The position numbers were made by a program, and so were the translations under genes. Below, piece by piece: positions 1-10,300 of a DNA stretch of 10,701 bases. The stretch lies in assembly GCA_905370385.1 (NCBI GenBank), contig CAJPKN010000047.1:1-10701 (forward strand), given 5' to 3'. How positions within the stretch are numbered: the stretch's first letter is position 1; every line of letters starts with the position of its first letter. The notes below the pieces were generated by a model. It saw nothing but the letters and a program-made list of their open reading frames with translations, searched no databases and was not told the DNA's origin. This DNA comes from Stomatobaculum longum. GTDB lineage: Bacteria; Bacillota; Clostridia; Lachnospirales; Lachnospiraceae.

Positions 1-3000
1 GATTCGGACAGCTATTCTTGGATGCCGGGTGATATTTCGTTCGGCAATGTGGGTAGAAGAGCGGGGTCCACGAATTCGGGAATGACCAGCGCAGACAGCG
101 ATGCGCAGATGCTGCTTGGCACCGGTAACTACAGCAATGATAATCTGGTTGCGCATCAACGCAAGGGGTTTGAGGTCTCTGTGCATAAGACGGAGGGCTA
201 CATCGGTCCCGGCGCACAATTTGAGTTTAAGCTCCCGGATGAGGGAAATCTCTTTGAGAAGCGCGGCGTCATGTTCTACTGGTTTGAGAGCGATGACGGC
301 ATCAAGCTGCCGGTGCGACACACGGGTGATTATAATTCGCCGCTGACCGCGACTGTGCCTTGGAGTGACGGCATTTATCGCTTTGACGCCAATACTTTGT
401 ATACGAGATTTAGCGGCGCCGACTATGCAAAGGTTGAAAGACAGAACGCGAATGTTTCAAATGTGGATTTGTTCCGTAAGGCAGGTACCTTCCACTTTAT
501 GTTTTTCCCGATTGTGCGCTATAACCAGCTCTATACGGGAGATTGGAATGCGACAAATCACACGGCGGCAGCTGGCTCTGAGTTCAAAGCGCCGGATAAT
601 GAGGATCTCGGTGATGTGACGGCAACGGGAACACCGCTTAAGTTCAATTTCATTCAGGGTACCCAGTCGATTACGCTGGATTCGATTACCTTGTTGGATG
701 CGGCGATTGCGGGGACGTTCAACGGCAGCAATATCAATAGTCTTCCGCAGTACGATTCGACGCATCCGGAATGGGCGGATTCCAGGCTTTTGGAAGCACA
801 GGCTCGTTTTAACGATGGTGCGAATAACTTTAAGATTCAGGATGATTTGAAGGTTGTTTATGATTTCGGAGAGGAACTCGCGCCGGTTCATTTTGAGAAT
901 CTGGGCACGAGTAAGGATAACGGTCTTAGTTATCGCTTCTATATCAAGGATGCGGCAACCGGTGCAATCCGCTTAAAGACCGTACTTGCGGAGGGACTTG
1001 CGGCAAATTATACGCCCCGCACGGTTTCTTACGACGGTGTAAACTACTCCGAGAATGTGGCAAGCATTGTGGATGGCACCGGTGTCACCGACTATGATTT
1101 CACCGAGGCGGACAATACCTCAAATACGGAATATATTGCCCGCGTTGAAGTATTTAAAGATATTTACGGGTATAACACGCGTGGTGCGTACCAAAACCGC
1201 GATTATGCGAGTATTCCCGTGAATGTCTGGTTCAACTATAAGCTCCGCGCTTATCATCACAGAATGTCGAACGGACAGGATATCCCCGACAATTTTGCCG
1301 CACATGTGAAGCGCAGCATCAGCTCGAAACAGCTCTTGGAGAACGGCGGTCAGCCGCTCACCAAGGACGTAGAGATTAAGACCCGTCATTTGGTCGATCG
1401 TTTGGATGTTGTGGCACTTAATAATCTCGGACTTTTCGAGGTAAATAAGCACGACGAAGTCAATGCAATTCTGCGTTACGGTGTGACCAAGTATGCGGAG
1501 ACTATGGACTACAACGTGGACCCGAGCGGTAACGCGTATGTATACGGTGACCCGAATTACAATCCGCCTGTCGTTGAAATTGAGGGCGATACGGTACAAA
1601 TCACGGACCATGTGGAGAAGGCAAATCAGCGTCTCCTCGGATTCTGGGATGAGAACGATGTCTACCATGACTTCCGGGCGGATGGATTCGATCCGGACCA
1701 GGCTCCCTACCTTCGCGACGGTGTCAGTATGTATTCCGAAACGAAGCTTACTGTCATGTCGAATGCAAACGATAACGGTGATTTCACGGGTCAGGTCTAT
1801 GACTTAAATGCAATTTTTGCACACTACGGTGTTCATTATGCGAAGCGCCTTGTGCTTGCGCAGGAAAAGTTAAACGACTGGAAAATCAGCGGTCTGTTTG
1901 AGACTCGTTGGACCAATCTGTTCGCCCAGCATCTTGCACCCGGTCATCTGAATTACGACGGTGTTATCGGAACAAACGGTGCAGCAGATTTACCGAAGGA
2001 TTTACGCGCACTGGGCAGACTCTACTGCGAATACAGCGATTACAAGTCGGAGCGTGTTGACGGCGGGGCGCCGCATGATTCGAACCAGCCGGGTGGTACC
2101 CCGAACGGTCATGGTACGGCTTCAACGGCATATTTGGTCAGCGCGAAGTTTGTGCTCGGAGATGCGGTGACAGGAATTGCAATTAAAGACTTCGACTACT
2201 ATGTGAATCCCTATACGCCGGTTACCACCAGTTGGAAACAGGACGATCTGATCGTCTCGAGTACGCCGACCGAGTATGACAGATCGAATCTCAAGGTAAA
2301 CACCTTCGGCATAGGAGCGGATCAGAACAGACCGGACGTGGAAGGAAAGCGAGAGTTGGAACTCACGCGTGTGGAACTGGATAACAGTGCGTTGCTTCCG
2401 TCTTATAATCCGCACAATAAAGCACAACTTGCATACCGTGAAATAGAGTACGATTTTACGGGAACGGATCCGCGTTTGCTTTCGCTGACGAATACAATCA
2501 GCTTCGGACGTCTGATTGACCGACGTTATACCATTCCGTTTACGCTTGAGTACACCCTTTCAAACGGACAGACCAAGACAATCACGGATATGGCAAAGTA
2601 CGCGTATTCACCGAATGAGCAGGGACGCATGAATTATGTGATCCCGGATGTCGATATCGAGAACGGCGTTTACATTACGAATCTGAAACTCCGTCTTCCG
2701 AGCGATTTAAACTGGGGTAATAATGCGCAGAAGTACGGCAAGGATCCGGCGGAGAATTCGAAGCGCATCCTGCCGGATATCGGTTTGGCAATGTACAACG
2801 TACCCATTCCGAAAAAGTATCCCGGTACGAATGACAAAATCGGCTCGGTCAGTGACCATGAGAGCGATGATTCCTATGACAAGTTGACGGTTAAGGCAAA
2901 GCTCAGCTTTGAGGACGTCTTTGGCACGAACACCACCTTAAACGCAACGGGAACTTCCGAGCGAATTGCCGCACAAAGAGTTGTGGTCGATTACATGGGT

Positions 3001-4305
3001 CTATCGGTGAGTTACGGTTCCACCAATACCTATCAAGGTAATGTCCTACAGGTAGGAATCGTAAACGGTTTCACCGCCAGTGACGCGACCTCATCCATTG
3101 TGAAGGCACAGGCGTTGAAAATACGGCCTACTTACTATTATAAGATTGATAAGAGTTTTAACTATGTCGACGGTTCCCTTACGGCGACTGCAGGTCTTAA
3201 AAACGGCAATAACCCGCCGGGCCTAAGTCCGCGGACGGTTCCGTCGGGGGTCGTTGCGCACTTTGTGCCGGCGGGCACGGGCGCGGGACAGTCCGGCAGT
3301 GACGACTACGGCATTCTAGCGGTTTCTTATGAGAATGTGCCGGAGGAAAACCTTGCATCGGGCGAAGTTCAGCTGGAAACCTACAACGGAACGGCGCTGT
3401 ACGGCGGTTATTACAGCATCTTGTTCAAATTGCAGGCAAAATACAATGCGGATCCGGTCAATGTGAAGCCTGTCATGGGTGTCTGGATGGACACGGATTT
3501 CGATGCGGACCGCGACGGGACTCAGGGCGGAAACCCGCAGGGCATTGCGGTTGAACTTGCAAACAGCCGAAACCAGCTCGTGAATGACGGACCGGTCGGC
3601 GCGGACTTCTTTAACCAGGGCACCGCAAAGATTTCGGCGGCAACAGGAAAAGCCGAGATGCTGTATGCGGATACAACAACCCTTCACAAGATTAACCAGC
3701 AGGCAATTTTGGGTCTGCTTGCCTACGCGCAGTCCACGATTCCGTTCAATGAGTCGCCGACCGAGGTCTCGAGCCGAGATATTCGCTCGAACGACAACAT
3801 CTTCAGCACCAAGGTCTATATTACAGGCGATAACTCGCAGAACACGAGTCACTGGGAGCTCTATATCCCGGTCATGAAAAAGGGAGAGCGCTATAGCTAT
3901 ACGAGCGGCGGTGCGACGAACCAGACTGCGGTCAATGAGTACGAATTGGATTATTACGGCGTCGATACTTCTACGCTTACGGGTCTGAATTACTCCGTTG
4001 CGTATACGACGGATCCGAATCCGGCGGCCGGCGGTTACGCGACTGCAAAGGCAGCGAACTACACGGCAAGCATTCCGGCGAACAAGGCGGATATCACGAT
4101 GGTTCGCGTGAAGATCGACGATGTGGATCCGAGTAAGAAGTCCTTTGTCAATGTGAGGTACAAGCTTCACGATCCGAAGACTTTCCTCGGAAGTATGAAG
4201 AACCAAAATGTGGTCTTCGGTAACTTCAATATGGGTGGCAGTACGACGCCGTACTTCGGCGCGACGGGCCAGTCCAGCCTTCCGCTCACTTATACGCTGA
4301 AGGAT
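1..4305 (+). other. N-terminal beta-rich region of the giant protein, no recognised family
   Basis: Residues 1-1435 carry no domain I can name with confidence. The segment is rich in Tyr, Asp, Asn, Thr and Gly, with alternating hydrophobic and polar stretches suggesting many beta strands, for example around residues 55-125 and 885-960. It shows no internal repeat like those downstream. A Gly/Pro/Ser-rich, probably flexible stretch lies at about residues 1067-1100 (nt 3199-3300), and an Asp-rich loop at 1164-1173. The only cysteine of the visible protein, C676, is here. Codon use looks more AT-rich than in the stalk, with TTA leucine codons, TTT and AAT more frequent. By position ahead of a repetitive stalk it would be the ligand-binding or functional head, but this is inference only. 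It is probably several domains; profile or structure prediction would be needed to divide it. Confidence 0.6.
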
Positions 4306-7300
4306 ATGGAAATCAGCGGTTTTGTCTGGGACGAGACAGACCGAAACTCGACCTACGATGCGGGAACCGATACACTTTTGCAAAACGTTCGTTTCCGCGT
4401 GTTCGATCCGACGACCAATACGCAGGTACAGCTCAATTCTGCACCGAACGGTGATTTACTGGTCAACAGCAGAGCGAACGGTACCTATGAAGTTCTGGTG
4501 CCGCACGACGGAAACTGGATTCTGGAAGCGGATACGAGCGGTCTTTCGGTGGAAAAGAAGCTGGTGCTGCAGAATAAGAACGGCAGACCGGCGGTCGACT
4601 CGGCGTTTGATCGTGAGACCAATCGCGTGACAACGAATTTGGTCGTCGATCCCTATCGCAACATCTACAGCAAGGAAAATGTAAATGCCGGTTTCTATAC
4701 GGCACCGAAGATTACCATCCCCAATCTTGAAATTCCGGTGAACGGCGGAACAACCCCGATTACGGCGCTGGTAACGAATCCGGTGACACCGGGGGTTACC
4801 TTCAGTATTCCGAGCGGTCAGCCGACGGATATCGTGACACTCGCGAACACCGGAACAGCGACCGGCAGTGCGACACCGCAAAAGACCGGTACGGTTACGG
4901 TCACGGCAGAGACCGACGACGGTTACGGCGGTAAGGTGAAGACCACTGCGACGATTAAGGTCTACACCGACATCGAATACGATGCAAATAACGGTACCGG
5001 TACGGTCTCCCCGAACGGAGACAAGCTCTATCCCTCTACGGATAACACAGGCGCGGATGCGCACACCGATGAGGGAACCGCAAAGCCTGTGAGCGGCAGC
5101 GGCAGCGACACCGGCTTTACACGTCCGGGCTATCTCTTCACGGGTTGGAATACGGCAGCGGACGGCAGCGGTCAGAGTTATGCGGCGGGTGCAACGGTTA
5201 AGACCGGTGCGAGAACCTCACCGCTCAAGCTCTATGCACAGTGGCAGCAGCTCACTCCCGCGGCAGAGGCATTCAAAATCAAGAAAAATGTCTCCGGTGA
5301 CTGGGGAACGCTCCCGAATACCGAGGTTTCGCCGCTTTTGCCCTCGACCTTTAAGTTCGTGATGACCTCGGTCACCGCAAATGCGCCGATGCCGGCGGGG
5401 GCGGCGAGCACCACGAATCCGTCCAATGTGACGGGAGCTGTGAACTCGGTGGTCTTCAGCATGGGCAGCAACGAGTTCTCGTCCACGGTTTCCAGCAAGG
5501 AAATCACGACGGGGCTGATTACCTTTACGCTTCCCGGCACCTACAGCTATGTGGTGCAGGAGCAGGGAGACAGCGTCACGAACTATAGCTATGACTCGAC
5601 ACAGTACAAGGTCACCTATACGGTCACGGCAGGTGTGGGCGGAACCCTAACGGCGCAGCGCAGCATCGAGAATCTTACGACGGCAGCGCCGAGCGGTCAG
5701 GTTGTATTTGACAATGCCTACAATTTGCCGAGCTATCAGGTGAGCTTTGATCCCGAGGGCGGCGATGTGACGCCGGCAACGCAGACGGTCAAGTACGGTC
5801 ACTATGCAGGTGAGCCCACAACGCCGGCAGGGAAGAGCAGTCCGGCAGGCGATAAGACCGGCTATGACTTCAAGGGCTGGGTTTACGAAGTTCCGGACCC
5901 GGTGACCGGCGCTATGACGGAAGTACCGTTCGCTTTTGCGACGACTGCGATGAAGCAGAATTATGCGCTCAAGGCAAAGTGGGAATTGAAGAAACTCACG
6001 GTCGTTGTGACCGATGCGCCGAATGCCGACGCGCCGCACACAAACGAGGAGATTTTCCGCAAGAACGATGTGCCTTACGGCGGAACGACGGCAGAGCCGA
6101 CACGTCCGGAGAACAAGACCGGCTATCACTTTGACCGTTGGCTTGACAACGCCAACAATCCGTATGACTTTACGCAGCCGGTCACGAAGAATGAGACCGT
6201 TCATGCGACCTACGCACCGAATGCATACAAGGTTCGCTACAACGCAAACGCAGCGGATGCAAGCGGATCGATGACAGATTCCGATCACGTTTACGATACG
6301 GCGAAAAACCTCACGAGCAACACATTCTCGCGACCGGGCTATGTCTTCGGCGGTTGGAACACCGAGGCAAACGGCAGCGGCACCAACTATACGGATGCGC
6401 AGAGTGTCATCAACCTTACGGCGCAGAACAACGCAGTCGTGAATCTCTATGCAAAGTGGACACCGGTGACCCCGGCCACGAAACAGATTCAGATTCGGAA
6501 GACACTGACCGGTGATCGCGGTGCGATTGCAACGGGGGAGACAGCGCCGTTGGTCGCAGAGACCTTCGCATTCACCCTGCAGGCAAAGTCCGGTGCTTCG
6601 GCAACGGCTTACCCGATGCCGGCGGGCACGGCGGCAGGTGCGCAGAGTCAGAGCTACAGCATTCCGACTTCGGATCTGACGAGCGGCAATGCAAGCCTTA
6701 CGACCGCAAACATCAGCTTTACCCTTCCGGGTGTCTATGAGTATGAAGTGAAGGAGACCCAGGGAAGTCAGACCGGATACACTTACGATGCGACGGTGTA
6801 TACCGTTCGTTATACGGTTACGCAGAACGGTGCCAACCTTGACGTCACAACGGAAGTACAGAACGGTGCCGGTGCGGCCTTCACGGCGGTGACAAGCGGC
6901 AATGCGACCGCAGCATTCACCAACGACTATCAGCTTCCGCAGTATCAGGTCGTATTCGATGCGGACGGCGGTTCGGTGACGCCCCCGACGCAGAGCGGTA
7001 TTAAGCGCGGCGGTACGCCGACGGTACCGACTGCGGCGAGCCCGAGCACATCTCCGGCCGGAGATAAGATCGGTTATCTCTTTGTCGGTTGGTTTGAGGA
7101 GGACACGAGCGGCAACCTCGCATCGACACCTTACGACTTCACGCAGCCGCTCACCGGCAACAAGAAGTTGAAGGCGAAGTGGCTTCTAAACGAGTACAAG
7201 GTTAAGGTGAAGGATGCGCCGAACGCGGACGGAACCCACGCAAACGAAGTGATTCACAGCGACGACCATGTCCCGTACAACGGACAGATTCCGTCTCAGA

Positions 7301-10300
7301 CCGCGCCGAACAACAAGACCGGCTATCACTTTAACGGCTGGGTGGATGAGAGCGACAATTCGCCCTACACCTTCGGAACCCCGGTGCGACGTGACACGAC
7401 GGTCGTTGCGACCTATGCGCCGAACAACTACAAGGTGCACTACGATCCGAACGGCAGCAATGTGAGCGGTACCGTGACGGATTCGAACCATGTCTACGAT
7501 GTGGCAAAGAATCTGAATCAGAACAACTTCACCCGCCCGGGCTTTACCTTCGGCGGTTGGAACACCGAGGCAGACGGCAGCGGTCAGAGCTATACGGATC
7601 AGCAGTCTGTCACGAACCTCACAAGCACGGACAACGCAACAGTCACGCTCTATGCAGTCTGGAGACCGGTGAACAGCGCAGTCGAAGCAATCTCCGTGAA
7701 GAAGGAACTGAACGGTGATGTGGGAACCTTGGCGAACGGTGAGACTTCGCCGCTGGTTCCGGAGACCTTCCGCTTTGAGTTAAAGGCAATCAGCACGACG
7801 GCATTTGGCTTAAGCGGTGCCCTTCCGATGCCGGCAGCGGCAGCGGGACAACAGACCTATGTGATGAGCAAGGGAAGCGCTTCTTTGAACCTGGTACAGG
7901 GCGTAACGGATACACAGGCGGGACAGAGCAACGGCACTGTGGCAAGCGGTCCCTTCACCTTCACGATGCCGGGTGAGTATATCTATGAAGTGCGCGAACT
8001 TGCTGGAACGGCAAGCGGTTACAGCTACGACAGCAAGGTCTACAGAATCAAGTACACGGTTGTGCAGAACCTTACCCAGCTCACGGTGACCAAGGAGCTC
8101 AGTGTGAACGGCGGTGCCTATGCGGCATTCAACGGAACGTTGGACTTCTCGAACAGCTATCAGCGTCCGCAGTACACGGTGAGCTTCGATCCGGACGGCG
8201 GCAATGTGACGCCGAACGCACAGACCGTGAAGCACGGCAATCAGGCAAGCAACCCGCCGACAACCGGAGGACACAGTTCTCCGGCGGGAGAGAAGACCGG
8301 CTACCATTTTGGCGGCTGGATTGACACGGCGACCGGAACTCCCTACAACTTCAACACACCGGTCACGGGGAATAAGACGCTCAAGGCGAAGTGGGACATC
8401 AATCAGTATCATGTCATCGTCAAAGAGCCGAACGACGCAAATCCGGGCAAGCAGAACTTTGAGTATCTGAACGATCCGAGCGTGAATCACGGCAGCACGG
8501 TGACGGCACCGCCGACACCGGACAATAAGACCGGTCACCATTTCAACGGCTGGGTGGATCAGAACGGCAATCCCTACACCTTCGGCACCCCGGTCACGCA
8601 GGACACGACGGTCACTGCGACCTACGCACCGAATCAGTATACGGTTCAGTACGACAAGAACGCTGCGGATGCGAGCGGCACGATTTCGGATTCCACGCAT
8701 ACCTACGGTGTCGCGAAGAATCTGAACGGAAACAGCTACACGCGTCCGGGGTATGAGTTTGCCGGTTGGGCTACCACGCCGACCGGAACGGTCACCTATC
8801 CGGATCAGCAGAGTGTCATCAACCTGACGACCCAGAATAACGGCGTGGTGAAGCTCTACGCGGTTTGGACCCAGGCAACACCCGCAACGGAGGCCTTCGG
8901 TATTCGGAAGACGCTCTCCGGAGATGTGGGACCGCTGCCGAACGGTGAGAATGCGCCGATTGTGGCGGATACCTTCCGCTTCCGTCTGACGGCGAAGCAG
9001 ACCAACGCGCCGGGACTCACGCTGCTCCCGATGCCGGCAGGTACGGCAACGGGTGCGCAGACAGCGGATTACACGCTGACCAGCGCGGGCCTCAGTTACG
9101 GCGCGTTCGGAACCGCAGCGACCGGCACGGTGGCAAGCGGTCTCCTTACCTTCACGCTTCCGGGCGATTACTACTATGAACTAACGGAGCTTGCGGGTTC
9201 GGCTGCAGGCTACAGTTACGGCGGCGCTTCCAAGGTCTATACGCTGCACTACAAGGTTACGCAGAGCGGCACAACACTGTCGGTGACGAAGGAAGTCAAA
9301 GAGGGCAGCGGAAGCTATGCACCGCTGACCGGCGCACTTGCCTTCGATAACAGCTATGCACTTCCGAGCTACACGGTCAGCTTCAATTCGCAGGGCGGCG
9401 ATGTGACGCCGAGCACACAGACCGTGAAGTACGGCCACTTTGCAAGCAGACCGCAGACGCAGGCGGGCAAGAGTTCTCCTGCGGGTGATCTTGCGGGGCA
9501 TACCTTCGGACATTGGAACAAGCAGGGCGATCCGGCGACTACGGCCTATGACTTCGAGCATACGCCGGTAACGGGCAACATCATCCTCAATGCAAACTGG
9601 ACGACCAACAGTTACACCATCACCGTGACGGACGGACCGGATGCAAATCCGCCCCATCAGAACGAGGTAATCTCCAATACGACGGTGCCGTACAACACGC
9701 CGTCCACGGAGCCGAACCGACCGAACAACAAGACAGGTTATCACTTCGACCACTGGGAGAAGAACAACGATCCGAGCCATACGCCTTATGTCTTCGGAAC
9801 ACCGATTACGGGCAATGAGACCATCCATGCAGTCTATGCACCGAACAGCTACACGGTGCGCTACAACAAGGATGCGGCGGATGCAAGCGGTACGGTGGCG
9901 GATTCGCAGCACACTTACGATGTCGCGAGAAACCTCAACAACAATGCGTTTACGCGTCCGGGCTATGAGTTTGCGGGCTGGTCGAGAACGCAGGGTAGCA
10001 CGACCGTTGACTTTGCTGATCAGGCAAGTGTTGTGAATCTGAGCGCGACGGACGGAGCAGTCGTAGATCTCTATGCGGTTTGGACCGCGGCGACCCCGGT
10101 TGCGGCAAACGTCACGATTCGGAAAATCTTGACCGGCGATATCACAACGACACCGGGAGGATTGGCATCTCCGATTACGCCGGAGACCTTCCGCTTTGAA
10201 CTCAAGGCAATCAGCACAACAGCTCCGGGTGTCACGGCACTTCCGATGCCAGCGGCTGCAGCGGGCGCGCAAACAGCGGTGCTTACGCTGAGCAGCAATG

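Noticed and set aside
22-24. In-frame ATG as a possible start of the protein
   Set aside because: The frame is already open upstream of it, no ribosome binding site precedes it and no signal peptide follows, so it is more likely an internal Met.
3316-4383. Long open frame on the - strand (355 codons)
   Set aside because: Ends at the complement of a CTA codon at nt 3316-3318 of the sense frame. The composition (Arg, Ile, Val, His) is what an antisense reading of Thr/Ala/Asn/Asp-rich codons gives.
5311-5325. LPNTE at residues 1771-1775, resembling a sortase LPXTG signal
   Set aside because: The last residue is Glu rather than Gly, no hydrophobic segment or basic tail follows, and the site is the loop after the first strand of FctA domain 1, where other copies have LANGE or LPNGE.
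7810-8700. Long open frame on the - strand (296 codons)
   Set aside because: Also in register with the sense codons; its stop is the complement of the TTA leucine codon at nt 7810-7812. No family pattern is visible, and it lies across confidently assigned FctA and InlB B-type domains.
9181-10272. Long open frame on the - strand (363 codons), Arg- and Ile-rich
   Set aside because: It runs in exact codon register with the sense frame and ends where the sense strand has a CTA codon (nt 9181-9183). Its length is explained by the rarity of TTA, CTA and TCA codons in the stalk, and its apparent internal repeats mirror the sense repeats.
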